DNA of 64,000 bases from Saprospiraceae bacterium (lineage in GTDB: Bacteria; Bacteroidota; Bacteroidia; Chitinophagales; Saprospiraceae), in NCBI GenBank assembly GCA_016710585.1, contig JADJVN010000001.1, positions 372,001 through 436,000 of the forward strand, in the 5' to 3' direction. Of the stretch, positions 16,136 to 26,575 are shown one piece after another. Under the pieces are notes generated by a model. The model worked only from the letters and a program-made list of their open reading frames with translations. It made no database searches and was not told the DNA's origin. Position numbers and translations under genes: made by a program. Numbering within the stretch: position 1 is the stretch's first letter; every line of letters begins with the position of its first letter.

Positions 16136-16417
16136 ATGTCAGATAAAGGTAGTGTATTTCAAAAAGGAGGTGGAGGAACAAACTTTGAACAACTGGTTCA
16201 AACTGCATTTCTCACAACGCTTATCATTCGTGGCAATGTTCCTTGTATTGCTTCAGGTGAACTTTCAGAAGTTGCCTTGCAAGTAACCAACAGAGGCTAT
16301 GAAACTGATGATTTTTTGGCTATTGCAAAATCAACAAGTGGAGAACATCGTTTATTAATTCAAGTAAAACACGACATATCATTTTCTATTGCGATAATGA
16401 AAAGTTCAAAGAAGTAA
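16136..16417 (+). pseudogene. STAND-type defence gene, N-terminal nuclease part (frameshifted)
   Basis: First segment of a large gene that runs to about 21214 in several frames. It begins MSDKGSVFQKGGGGTNFEQL and contains TDDFLAIAK and HRLLIQVKH. This is the D...QxK core of PD-(D/E)xK nucleases of the Cap4/DUF4297 type often found at the start of antiviral STAND proteins. A shift at about 16390 moves the reading frame; the next frame continues with FKEVISAFWKDY. If repaired it would cut DNA on activation. It is the cargo attached to ssb module 1. Confidence 0.7.
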
Positions 16418-16497
16418 TTAGTGCTTTTTGGAAAGATTATAATAATACCTCAATTTTTGACAAAACAAGAGATAAACTTATAGTTGTTAAAAATGGT

Positions 16498-17943
16498 TTG
16501 ACAAAAGACGAAAGAAATCATCTTAAATCTCTTTTTAATTGGGCAGTAAACCACGCAACAGAAATAGATTTTCTCTCAGAAGTAAACAGAATTAAAGCCA
16601 AAAAGGAGCGATTAGATGTTTTTCGTACCGTATTAAAAGAAGCGAACAATAATACAGGTTTGACTGACAAAAAACTTTGGGAATTTCTAAAATGTGTTGA
16701 TGTTTTGGAATATGATTTTCTAAATGAAGGTAGTATTGATAGAACTTATTTCCTTAATCTGATTAAACTAAGTAAAAGCAAAAATTCAATAGCAACCGAA
16801 AAAGAAATTTGGGATGGTGTTTTCGCTTATGTTGCATCACTTAATCCAAATGGAGGAAGTGTAACGCTTGAAAGTGTCAAAGACAAATATTTCTTTCAGC
16901 ATTTTGACAACGCACAATTAAGTCTATACTTCAAATCTGTTGAAAAGCTTAAATCAGATAGCAAAGAGATTTTACGCCCCATAAAAACTTCAATCGGAAA
17001 AGGCGAAAACGAATTTCAATTACCGAGAACCGAAACAAGAGAAAAAATATTGCAAGCGATAAGCGGTTCTCAATTTATTATTGTAACAGGAAAACCAGGT
17101 GTTGGTAAATCAGCCGTAATAAAAGAGATTATTCATAAGGATTTTCCTAATGCAAGTGTGTTTGTTTTCAGAGCAGACCAATTTAATGAATCTACTCTTG
17201 CAAATGTTTTTTCAAGTCAAAGTGTGAACGAAACGATACAAGATATTTTCTCTTGCATTTCGCTCATTCCTGAAAAAATTATTTTCATTGATAGTTTGGA
17301 AAAATTATTGGAAGCAGACCCCGAATGTGCTTTCAAACAATTATTGGCGTTACTTAAAGACCACCCAGAAATCAAAATTATTGCTTCATCACGAAAATAT
17401 GCAATTGACTTAATCACATTAAAATTCGGTATTGATAAAAACGCCACAGGCATAATTGACATTCCAATACTTAATGAAGAAGAATTAAAACTTGTATCTG
17501 AAAAATTCCCACAATTAAATAGTGTTCTGAAAAACGAAAAAGTCAAAAAATTGCTTCAAAGTCCAAAATATCTAGACTTTTCAATAATAGCGATAAGTAA
17601 AACAAACGATGATTACGCAAACGTTTCACTAACTGAATTTAAAGACAAATTGTGGAATTCTTTAGTTGTGGATTCGACTAATACAAAAAATGGACTACCA
17701 ATAAAAAGGGAAGAAGAGTTCAAAGAAATTGCCGTAAAGAGAGCGAAAGAAATGAAACTCTTTACCACGCTCAATAAATCTGATGCGGAGGCAATCGCTT
17801 GTTTAGAAAATGATGAAATCGTATTTCAAGAAAACAACAACAGAAAGTATTCCCCTACTCACGATATTCTAGAAGATTGGGCATTGGTAAAATATGTTTC
17901 TTCAAAGTTTGAAGAAAATCCGAAGTCAAAAAGATTTGTTTAG
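16498..17943 (+). pseudogene. STAND-type defence gene, NTPase part (frameshifted)
   Basis: Continues the nuclease segment in another frame; coding sequence extends upstream to about 16410. The P-loop is IIVTGKPGVGKSAVIKEI (about 197-214 of this segment). KIIFIDSLEKLLE is the Walker B strand and IKIIASSRK the sensor strand, as in STAND/NACHT-like ATPases. TPTHDILEDWALVKYV is a typical winged-helix end of such modules. The frame is lost at 17943, where KSKRFV should continue into LFSSLGNEPAIRRAF in the next frame. In related systems this module oligomerises on sensing a phage protein. Confidence 0.75.
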
Positions 17944-19654
17944 CAGTTTAGGAAATGAACCTGCAATTAGACGAGCGTTTCGTCTTTGGATTGAAGATTA
18001 TCTAATTGACAACAGCGGCAAAATAAATGCCTTAATTAAGGCAACAGTTTCTGACCAAACTATTGAAAAATATTGGGCTGATGAATTATTAGTTGCTGTT
18101 TTTAAATCTGAAAACAGTAATTCCTTTTTTACAGATTTTGAGAAAGAACTTCTTGCAGATAATGCTATTTTCTTCAACAGATGTTTACATATCATAAAAC
18201 TTGTTGCAAACAAAGCGACCAAAAAATCTAATAGTAGCAATTTGTTTTTACCGATTGGTTCTGGCTGGAAAGAAGCATTACTTTTTATTCAAAAGCATAT
18301 TGCCCAAGTAGAAACGATAAAACTTTCAATACTGAATTTTCTTGTAGATTGGTATTACCGGTTACTTTTTCAATACAACAAAATTGAAAACGCAGAATTA
18401 GAAGCGGCAAAGTCTATTGTCCTTATCTCTTTGAAAGAGATTGAGGAAGAGAAGGAATTTTGGCAAGAAGAAAACGTCAAAAACAAATCATCAAACCTGA
18501 TTGCAATTTTGTTTGACTTGGCTTCAATTTCAAAAGAAGAAATTAAAGAACTTAATGCAAGAGCATTCTCTTATAAAGAAAGCCGTGATTCTTGGAAACT
18601 TAATTCATTTTACGAAAACATAATTGAAAGTTGCCTTTCAGGTATAGGAAATCAACGTTTAATAAAGGAATTGCCCGAATTGATTGTTGAAACAGCTTGG
18701 AAAAATTGGAAACACTTTCCACCTAAAGAAACTAATTCTCCCAATGATAGATTTGGAATTTTAGCAAGATATTCGTTGAGAGATGAAGAATGTTGGGGAA
18801 TCCGAGATAAACATTCGTTTTTCCCCTCTGGAATTTACAAAACACCTTTTTATAATTTATTGTGGATACACCCAATTATTGGACTAAAATTCATTGTTGA
18901 TTTTATCAATTATTCAGTAGAATTTTATGTAAATGCTACTTTTGAATACAAACACAAAATTTCACAAGTAGAAATTGAATTGAATGACGGAACAATAGTG
19001 AAACAATATGCTGCGTGGGAATTATGGGCAGCTTACAGAGGTTCAAGTGTTATAAATAATGCTTTAGAATCCTTATTAATGAGTTTTGAAAAATTTCTGT
19101 TAGAAACAGCCAACATAAAAACAGATGTCAGTAAGGAAAATCTGAAATTCATATTTGACTATGTTCTCAAAAACAGTAACAATGTAGCCCCTTTAGCAGT
19201 ATTGACAAGCGTTACTTTTGCTTATCCCGAAGAAGTTGAAGAAGCAATGTTGCCACTTTTATCTGTCCGAGAGTTTTATGATTGGGATTTATACCGAGCA
19301 CTTCAAGAACATTCCGTTCTTGCACCAATGGACAACCGTATTGCATTTGCACAGAAAGAGCGTTGGGAATCAAATCAACTTCCTCATAGGAAACAATACG
19401 CAAGAGGCTTAGGTGATTTCGTTGTAAATTATCAATTCAACATAAGAAAACTCAACAATCAAATCCATTCTATTTTTGACAAACTTAAAGCTAATATCAA
19501 AGATGAAGATTTGGATTGGAAAAAACGATTGAATGAAATTGACATAAGAAATTGGGAAGTTCAACCGCATGATGAAAAACTTGGTGGATTTGTGGTTCAT
19601 CCAAAGTATGAAGATGATCTTGTGGAACATTTGGCTTACGCAGGATTATTTTGA
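17894..19654 (+). pseudogene. STAND-type defence gene, helical sensor part 1 (frameshifted)
   Basis: The real continuation starts at about 17938 with LFSSLGNEPAIRRAFRLW. It is an all-helical stretch of about 570 residues with no catalytic motif, as expected for the C-terminal recognition region of antiviral STAND proteins. It ends at a frameshift near 19640 after KYEDDLVEHLAYAG. Codon use is AT-rich like the rest of the window. I cannot assign a sensed ligand. Confidence 0.65.
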
Positions 19655-20701
19655 AAAACAAAATACGATACTTACATATTCAGCTGTAATTTCAAAAGCA
19701 TATCAAAAAGAAGAAGTTATCAGCTATGAAAAATGGTCTGAATGCCAAAATTATTACACAAATCCTGAAAATTTAGATTTTCTATATAGTATACCCGTGA
19801 CACTTGCTATTCTTGCACTAAGGGAATTTTCAGATGATATTTCTAGAAGAACAGAAACTTGAGTATTGAAACAATCGCAAAAGCAATAGGTTCTATTCTT
19901 CAAGACACATATAGCAGAAACTATGGTTTGAGTAAAGGTTTCAATTTAATGGAAAAAGAAATTGCTTTATCTTCTTATCATTTACTAATGCGATATGCGG
20001 ATAACGATGAAGATAAAAACGAAATAATTGCGACAATGATTCATATGCTGTCTGCACCTTTCTCAGACCACGAAATTGATAAAATCACTCAATACGTTAG
20101 GGAAATATTTTTTAAACAATATCCTGATGAAGCAAAAAGAGTTTGGCTTGCACTTATAAAGTATTCAAATTACAAAAAAGCCAATCCGAGTTTTTATAGA
20201 TACCAAGATGAGGATAGTTTGAACAAAGCAGAAGAAAACGAAGAAAAATTCGTTCAACAAATTTCATCAGATAAAAACTTAACGTTAGACCTATCAGAAA
20301 TCAGTTTAGAAAAAAGTGAAGCTTATTTACTTGCAAGAGCATTTGTAATTACGCCCTACGATACAGACGACAAAGACTTTTCAAATTTCTTAAATCATAT
20401 ATTACCGATTGTTATTGGTGATTTAACCAAAGTAGAAGATTATTCGTACAACAGAACAAGAGAATCGCGAAAATTTCATCACGAATCAATTTCTGACATT
20501 GAGCAATATCTTGCCAATTTATTTTTAGAGGCAAATTTTGAAAATTCAAAATCTATTTTTACAACATTGGTTAACTCATTGTCAGGTAATGCACAAAGAC
20601 AAAGATTTGGAAGAGATGATTTATTTGAATTTGTAAGTACTACTTTGGATTATTTTGTATTGAAACTATATGACAACGGAAATTTAAAAATAGACCCATA
20701 A
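19569..20701 (+). pseudogene. STAND-type defence gene, helical sensor part 2 (frameshifted)
   Basis: The reading resumes at about 19640 with DYFEKQNTILTYSAVISKAY, runs to 19862, shifts again in the sequence ACTTGAGTATTG, and continues as LSIETIAKAIGSILQDTY to a double stop at 20696-20701. It is helical, acidic in places, and carries no known motif. The repeated single-base shifts in one gene suggest real decay. Confidence 0.6.
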
Positions 20702-20866
20702 TAAAATACTCTGAACAACAGACTAATCCTTTGGGCAACTTTGGGAAGTTCTTTTTGAGTTAATCCCATCAAACGAAACTCACCTCTAATCAAAAACTTA
20801 TGTTCGATATTTATTTGCTTTGGGACTTTCAAGGCAATCCCAACGAAAAAAGATTGAATGTTTTAA

Positions 20867-21214
20867 TTGGCAAGAAAGATTTCTCCAAAAAAAAAATATT
20901 TCTTGAAAAAGGAAAATAATTCTACTTCTGCAATTAACGTGTTTTCAACAGTTGGAGAAAAAGAATTTTTGCCAGACGGAATAAGTTGGTTGGTAGAAGT
21001 ATTTAAATTTAATGCCGTTGCTTCATTGGATCTGACAACCAGTTCGGCAGAAAGAATGATAAAACGGCTTTTCTACAACCACATTTCAAAAATCAAAAAC
21101 GACAAAACACTTATTGACGATTATGTTTGGATTTTAAACAGAATGGTTGACTTAGGTTCCTCTGAAGCATATTTGTTTAGAGAAAATGTAATCACTTACA
21201 AAAGCAATACATAA
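20867..21214 (+). pseudogene. STAND-type defence gene, C-terminal tail
   Basis: After the stop at 20701, coding-like sequence goes on in changing frames and ends in this piece (about residues 15-115 readable: FSTVGEKEFLPDGISWLVEV, ERMIKRLFYNHISKIKNDKT). It is most simply the end of the same large protein. From 21215 to 21392 I see no gene. Confidence 0.5.
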
Positions 21215-21392
21215 TATCCAATGCATTTTGCAAGCACAATTAAAAACTGCACAATCCAACACACGACCAAAGTTTTAATAGAGTTTGCAAAGCCGACCCA
21301 AAAGAAAAAATTGTTTTAAAAAATTTCCAACGCTTCAATAAAAATAAAAAAACGCAACCTACAGCCGACACTCAATGACACAGAAATTCAAT

Positions 21393-21563
21393 ACCGATAA
21401 TGGGTTTTCAAGGACGGTGGACAAGAACCACTCTATTAGAACAGGCGGTTGGCTCAATGGCGGTTGAATTGGTTAATTGAACATTCTACCTCGCATCCAA
21501 CTTTGTGGTATTGACAGTTTTGTGCCCCAATCGCCATCGCCAAGCGCCAAAACGTTATATGCC
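21393..21563 (+). other. attC-like site S2
   Basis: A long imperfect palindrome: GATAATGGGTTTTC on the left, inner arms TGGCGGTTG/CAATCGCCA-type, and GCGCCAAAACGTTATATGCC on the right. It shares the TGGCGGTT arm and the AAAACGTT end with sites at 26423 and 27435. A small gene starts 31 bp after it. Confidence 0.55.
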
Positions 21564-21594
21564 ATTTTAAAAAGACAACCTACATAGAAATAAA

Positions 21595-22269
21595 GTGATT
21601 ACAATTGACAACATAATTGAACTAAAAACAAACAGTAAGACAGAAAGACTTTCGTTTGCGACAAGATATTTAGTTCAAATTAATTTCACTTTTGACTTGA
21701 CTGTTTTATCCGATAGTTTTGGAGGAACTTCTCATTTTTGTGTTAGAAGAGAACAAATTGAAAAATTATGCTCTGACCTTACAGAAATGAAAGACAGATT
21801 ATCAGGAAACACAAATCTTGAAGACAATGATAGTGATGCAAATCTATGTTTTCAGATAGAACGGTATGGACAAGTTTATGTATTTGGACAAGTTGGTGGT
21901 TCATATGAAGATAATTATGTAAAATTCAAATTCCAAACTGACCAAACTTGTATAGAACCATTAATTGAAGACTTTCTCAAATTGTTGAAATACGAAGAAC
22001 CGACAACTCTTTATGAAACTATTGACTATATTTTATGGAATGAATGGGACCCAATTGGAATAAACGATATTGCACCAAGAGAAGAATACCAAAGTTATAC
22101 ACCGACAATTTATAATTTGAAAAACATAGGTGCAGACAAAGAACTCATTGTTAAAACACTTCATAAAATAGAAACAGAAACAATGGGACTTCTAGGAAAC
22201 ATTGAACATTGCAAAGAAATTGCAGACAAAATAATTAAATTACAAGACACGAAAAAAAACGGCATATAA
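21595..22269 (+). CDS. Cassette-type hypothetical protein
   Basis: A 224-residue protein starting with GTG. It is intact, unlike most neighbours. It contains the motif FGQVGGSYEDNYVKFKFQTD and an acidic C-terminal helical part; I do not recognise the family. Its stop codon lies inside GGCATATAAC (22261-22270), the exact reverse complement of GTTATATGCC at 21554-21563 before the gene. Such paired ends, with the stop in the right one, are the hallmark of an integron gene cassette. Role unknown; neighbours suggest defence or stress, but this is only context. Confidence 0.7.
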   Translation: MITIDNIIELKTNSKTERLSFATRYLVQINFTFDLTVLSDSFGGTSHFCVRREQIEKLCSDLTEMKDRLSGNTNLEDNDSDANLCFQIERYGQVYVFGQVGGSYEDNYVKFKFQTDQTCIEPLIEDFLKLLKYEEPTTLYETIDYILWNEWDPIGINDIAPREEYQSYTPTIYNLKNIGADKELIVKTLHKIETETMGLLGNIEHCKEIADKIIKLQDTKKNGI

Positions 22270-22377
22270 CTTGGGTTCCTATGTAAAGCAGTATTCCCTG
22301 TGCAAGGGTAAATAATACTGCGATATGTATATTTTTTAGTTCATGTTTTTTTAAATGAAGGGGGCAAAAAAATTGTG

Positions 22378-22424
22378 GGAAACTTTTTTTTTTGGCCATT
22401 AAAAGCCTAAAAAAAAGTTTTCCA
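22378..22424. other. A/T-rich foldback in the gap before ssb copy 2
   Basis: GGGAAACTTTTTTTTTTGGC can pair with GCCTAAAAAAAAGTTTTCC. The gap 22270-22712 has no gene; it also holds the hairpin CCACAGTGT/ACACTGTGG at 22546-22581. The attC-like site begun at 22261 has no right half here, so this gap probably hides a deletion or recombination joint. Confidence 0.4.
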
Positions 22425-22712
22425 TGAATTTTTCACACGGTCTGTTGTTTTTATTACCTTATGCTCCGACTCCTACTTCTTAGACAAAGCAATATATGAT
22501 GAAATAAGAAAACAAGTGTAAAGATATATCCACTCTAGAGATTGTCCACAGTGTCCACATGGAAACATATAAACACTGTGGAACTTTAGATCCAAGTCAC
22601 TCAAGAAATGGAACAATGCTTTTTCTTTTGTGATCATAAGCAAATTAATTCTTAGTTTGCTGAAGAAACGAAGTGCTTAAACTATGAAGTAATGCATTCT
22701 ACTTAGATACAT

Positions 22713-23048
22713 CTAAGCATCTTTCTTGCTGAACGGTAACACTTCATTCACGATGATCTCAGTGATATACTTCGTCGTACCATCTTTCGCTTCATAACTG
22801 CGATGCGATAGTCTGCCTTGAATGGCGATCTCTTGTCCTTTCTTAAGGTATTGACTCATGAACTCTGCTTTGCCGTCCCATGCGACGAGATTATGCCATT
22901 GCGGCTGTGCATCCTTGCCCTTCTCTCCATAATTTTCATTCGTAGCGAGAGACACCCTCGCAATGCGTTTGCCATTGTCCAATTTTGTCATTTCTGGATC
23001 CTTTCCTAGATGTCCGATCAACTGTACTGAATTTCTTAATAAGTTCAT
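22713..23048 (-). CDS. ssb: Single-stranded DNA-binding protein, short form
   Basis: I start at the ATG at 23048 (MNLLRNSVQLIGHLGKDPEM), which is the usual SSB start; this gives 111 residues. The OB-fold motifs are complete: GKRIARVSLATNENYG, HNLVAWDGKAEFMSQYLKKG, IQGRLSHRSYE and TEIIVNEVLPF. The protein ends SKKDA and lacks the linker and acidic tip (DDDIPF-like) that recruits partner proteins, so it resembles SSBs of mobile elements. It is the intact copy of the inactivated gene at 15071-15403. Its upstream region carries the CCGTA repeats. Confidence 0.92.
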   Translation of the reverse strand: MNLLRNSVQLIGHLGKDPEMTKLDNGKRIARVSLATNENYGEKGKDAQPQWHNLVAWDGKAEFMSQYLKKGQEIAIQGRLSHRSYEAKDGTTKYITEIIVNEVLPFSKKDA

Positions 23049-23488
23049 AAAATAAAAATTTAAAACGTGAAACAATAATTTTTTGTGATGGAGCAAAGGT
23101 ATGATGAGCCCCACAACCTAGCCGTAATCTATCCGTATAGTTCCGTATATATCCGTAAGTATCCGTATAAAAACGGCTAGAGCATTGCTACTATTGAATT
23201 CTTGAATAGGTATTATTTTTTACTAAACTAACAGCACCAAATAGTAAAACTATACTCAATTATACAAATCAGCTCTCTTGAGAAAATATTTGTTATATCA
23301 TTAAGAATAAAACAGAAAAAATGTATATTTGCCTTACAAATTAAGACAAGTCCTGACATATGGAAAAACTACAGATTCAAAACATGGGTTTGCCCCAATT
23401 TCCCAAATCTTATGCACTAAACATTGCGTATATTTCTCGAATAATAGAGCATGGCCGCAAGTTTTAACTTGCGGGAAGCGAATTGTTA
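22733..23488. repeat. ssb module, direct repeat copy 2
   Basis: Second copy of the 755-bp module at 15091-15845, same orientation, with intact ssb, TATATTTG at 23324-23331, the CCGCAAGTTTTAACTTGCGG palindrome at 23455-23474 and the terminal GTTA. Confidence 0.85.
23122..23178. promoter_or_regulatory. CCGTA iteron array (copy 2)
   Basis: CCGTA at 23122, 23133, 23143, 23153 and 23163, four of them at exactly 10-bp spacing; the sequence ends with AACGGCTA pairing with TAGCCGTA at the start. All repeats are kept although both copies have drifted elsewhere, which suggests a function. Confidence 0.7.
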
Positions 23489-23493
23489 GGTGC
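23414..23493 (+). other. attC-like recombination site, copy 2
   Basis: 80 bp with complementary ends: GCACTAAACATTGCG on the left and GCGAATTGTTAGGTGC on the right. GTTAGGT fits the integron consensus GTTRRRY and the left arm approaches RYYYAAC. A perfect hairpin lies inside (23455-23474). The next gene begins 48 bp after the cut point. Confidence 0.55.
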
Positions 23494-23540
23494 AATGTAT
23501 CCAGAACTACAAAAACAGAAAACATTGAACGAAAACTGAA

Positions 23541-24071
23541 ATGAAGTCAACCGAAGTCTATAAAGAAATAAATGGCATTATTTTTCCCAATTTGAAATCT
23601 AATGGGTTTAAAAAGACCAAAAGCGGTATGCTTGGTTATTATAAACAACTAAAAGAAAATTATTTAGTATTTTGGTTTCAATGTTCAAGAGACGGTTTTG
23701 ACGAATTTGCAGGTTCAAAATTTATTGTAGAAATACAGATAAGTAATTCAAACGAAATCGGAACTGCTTCAATAGTTAGACAAAGAATTCCATTTTTTTT
23801 GACAGATAAAGATTTTAAAGAAATTGCGAAAACAGAAAATCAAATTAAAGAAAAATTACAAAAACCACCAAAGACATATTTTATTTTTAGTCTAGCCGAA
23901 GACATTCAAAATTGGTACAAGAAAAAATTTGAGAAGACAAATAATTCTTATGACAAATCGAGTGATATTTGGTTTGTATATTATGACAAAACAGACATTG
24001 AAAAGTGGTTAGAAATAATTGAACCAATGATAAACAAAATAATTTACGACTTTGAACATACAGAATACTGA
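23541..24071 (+). CDS. DUF4304-like cassette protein
   Basis: A 176-residue intact protein. The start MKSTEVYKEINGIIFPNLKS-NGFKKTKSG with later YLVFWFQCSRDGFDEFAGSKF resembles DUF4304 proteins, which have no established function. It lies directly behind attC-like site 23414-23493, and 8 bp after its stop GCATCTAATAAC (24080-24091) partly matches the reverse complement of GTTAGGTGC. Together this is the layout of a single gene cassette. Expression could come from the TATATTTG element in the ssb module. Confidence 0.65.
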   Translation: MKSTEVYKEINGIIFPNLKSNGFKKTKSGMLGYYKQLKENYLVFWFQCSRDGFDEFAGSKFIVEIQISNSNEIGTASIVRQRIPFFLTDKDFKEIAKTENQIKEKLQKPPKTYFIFSLAEDIQNWYKKKFEKTNNSYDKSSDIWFVYYDKTDIEKWLEIIEPMINKIIYDFEHTEY

Positions 24072-24090
24072 CAAACACTGCATCTAATAA

Positions 24091-24290
24091 CTAAGCATTC
24101 GTGCGGTACGAAGTACCCAGCATGAATGCGATGTTGAACGGAACCGTTTGAGGAAGACTTGTATCACGTTTTATCTATGGAGTTGTCGTGTTAATTTTTA
24201 TTACTTAGTTGGATTATTTAATTGATGTTTTTTTACTTTTTGACTGATTCCTTCCTTATACTAAAAAATGTACGACAATCTTAAGATTAT
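24091..24290 (+). other. Group II intron-like 5' fragment, element A
   Basis: Starts GTGCG (24101), followed by the hairpin GGTAC-GAA-GTACC, CAGCATGAATGCGATG and TATGGAGTTGTCG. GTGCG is the usual 5' end of group II introns. Related sequence is found at 30694-30930 and 46186-46400. No reverse transcriptase is present, so it would be a remnant. Confidence 0.4.
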
Positions 24291-24316
24291 ATTAAAATGG
24301 ATTATCTGTCCATCAC

Positions 24317-25434
24317 TAATCAGCAATAGATAATTTCGGTTCTTGAGCCAAACTTAGAAAATGTTCTGGTGGTCCTCTACTTCCAAAAACTACGATAGTT
24401 ACCATAACTCCTTCTTGCAACATGGACAGATTGATGGTAATGTATTTTCTTTTTGGGCACTGGTGTTACTTTTTAGAATATTTTGCAAATTCTTGAGTTT
24501 TTCCTTTCCATGTACTGCTTAAAAATCCAAAATGTCTTTATCCTAACAAATTTTTTAGGAAGAATATGCAATACAAAACGTCTTACAAATTCTAGATGAG
24601 AAATAGTCATTGTTTTTCTTATTCCATTATTTTTATAGTCTTTTAATGTAAATGTTACACTTTCATCATTGATAGAAATGATTCTGTGATTACTGATTGC
24701 TATCTATAGCGTGTAACGACCTAAATATTCTATAACTGACTTTGGTGATCCAAATGGTCTTTTGCAAATACTACCCATTCTGATTTAAACATATCGTTGT
24801 AATATGATTGTCCAACTTTATTTTTATTTCTTAAAATGGAAACATATTTTGTCTCTAAAATTTTACTCATTGCTTTCACCGGAAATAACCACTTTCCATT
24901 TGATTTTTTTGTCGCTAACCACTTACCTTGCGCATCTACTCCTCCACCTGGTACTATACAATGCAAGTGAGAGGTGAAGCATGAGGTTCTGTCCCCATGT
25001 ATGCATATGGATATCATACCAGATTTAGCACCAAGATATTTTTCATCTTTTGAAAAATTTCAATTGTTTTCCATGCCGCTTCAAACAAGGTGTCATAGAT
25101 GATTCTCGGTTCATATATGGCGATTTTATTTATGATTTCTGGCAATGTAAATACAACATGAAAATATTTCACTGGCAACAATTCAGATTCTCTTGCTTCG
25201 ATCCATTGTTGTCTTTGTTTCCTTGGCATTTTGACAATGTCGATTACGACACGAATTGTAGCTTATTGTAATATTACCACAACTACTACATGCATCGACA
25301 TGTCCTCCCATGCTTGCTGTGCGACATCGCCTTATTGCATTCAATGTTCGTATCTGCCATGTATTTTTACAAACACTTTTATATTGATCCCAGCATTTAT
25401 TCAATACATCAGCTACTTCAAATGTAGCTTTCAT
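24317..25434 (-). pseudogene. IS91-family transposase, inactivated
   Basis: Three shifted readings make one IS91/IS801-like transposase. It starts at 25434 (MKATFEVADVLNKCWDQYK) with the zinc-binding CRTASMGGHVDACSSCG and RNRHCQ. Then follow KYFHVVFTLPEIIN, the HUH-type SHLHCIVPGGG, and VIEYLGRYT and RRFVLHILPKKF in the decayed 3' part. IS91 enzymes move DNA by rolling-circle replication and can mobilise neighbours. It begins 4 bp behind the stop of a tyrosine recombinase, a pairing common in Bacteroidota. Several frameshifts and stops make it inactive. Confidence 0.8.
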
Positions 25435-25437
25435 CTG

Positions 25438-26350
25438 TTATTGATATAATCTATCTAATGGGCCAAATGGCTTTATTCGACCACTTTGTGCCAGTTGTAA
25501 ATAAATCATCGTAGTCTCAATATTCTCATGACCCATTAAATCTTTTACTGTGACTATGTCTAATCCATCTTCAACCAAATGTGTAGCATAAGTATGTCGC
25601 AAAGTATGTACACTGACTTCCTTGTAATTTTCGCTTTTTTACACGCTTGTTTGACTGCCCATTGACCTCCTCGTTGACTATATCTTCTATCAAAATCACC
25701 TCCTGAGCCATCTTCCATGGGTTGCCCATTAAACAAATAGACTTCTGGATTTTCTGCCAATATATATTTGCGTATTCTCTTTTTTATATGTTCGCCTATC
25801 GGCAAGTAACGATCTTTTTTACCTTTGCCTAAACGAACATGCAGTTTACTTCTATCATAATCTATATCCGACAATTTTATATTTCTTACTCAAAACATCG
25901 CAGACCACACTCATATAATAATCCTAATAAAATTCGATGCTTTAATAATTCTGGAGCTTTGAGCAACGACTTCACTTCTTCTTTACTAAGTACTACAGGA
26001 AGTTTGTTTGATTTCTTTATTGAAGGCAATTTTATATCACATGATTTTATTCCTTCAATTTTAAAGATAGCACGCAATCCATAAACAGTATGTTTAAAAT
26101 ATGATCTGGACGGTGTATTATGTTGTTGCTGTAATAAATACAAGTAATCAGTGATTTGGTCTTCTTCTAATAATGTAGGTAATCTCTCAAAATGCAATGC
26201 CATAGTAGCTATATGCAAGGAGTAGTTACGAAATGTGCTTTCACTTTTTCCTGCCACGGAAAGATTTTTCTAAACTTGTCCATTAATGCAGAAAATCCTT
26301 TAACTTTGTCACATGCGGTAGCAAAATTGTTGCTTCTTTTTCTGTTTCAT
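25438..26350 (-). pseudogene. Tyrosine recombinase (XerD-like), inactivated
   Basis: N-terminal SAM-like domain (ESTFRNYSLHIATMALHFER, DYLYLLQQQ) and catalytic domain (KLPVVLSKEEVKSLL, YECGLR with the first catalytic Arg). Further readings in other frames give KGKKDRYLPIG, HTLRHTYATHL (H-x-x-R), LMGHENIETT and the Tyr in MIYLQ. At least three shifts, near 26270, 25890 and 25620, break it. It is the partner of the IS91 transposase. It is not the integron type: I see no extra IntI patch. Confidence 0.8.
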
Positions 26351-26422
26351 CTTATTGAATTTTTAATGATTAATTAATCCTTTAAGATATAAAAATCGAA
26401 GCAATAAGCTACCGTAGGTTTA

Positions 26423-26553
26423 GTTCAACACGGGTTTTGCAATAGTGGCGGTTCAGTGCTCCGCAGACATTTGTGGTTAATCGAAATTTGGTTCTCCGCA
26501 TCAACATTTGTGGTGAAAATCGCCACCTTCGCCAAGCCGCAAAACGTTGTGCG
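26423..26553 (+). other. attC-like site S4
   Basis: Ends GTTCAACACGGGTTTTGC and GCAAAACGTTGTGCG; inner arms AGTGGCG (26444) and CGCCACC (26521). It shares AGTGGCGGTTCAGTG and GCAAAACGTTGTGCGTCAT with the site at 27435-27567. Confidence 0.6.
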
Positions 26554-26575
26554 TCATTTTAAAAAGACACATAGC

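Noticed and set aside
25438..26350. Integron integrase (IntI) to serve the attC-like sites
   Set aside because: The recombinase is followed directly by an IS91 transposase as in Bacteroidota IS91 pairs, is inactivated by shifts, and shows no IntI-specific insert.
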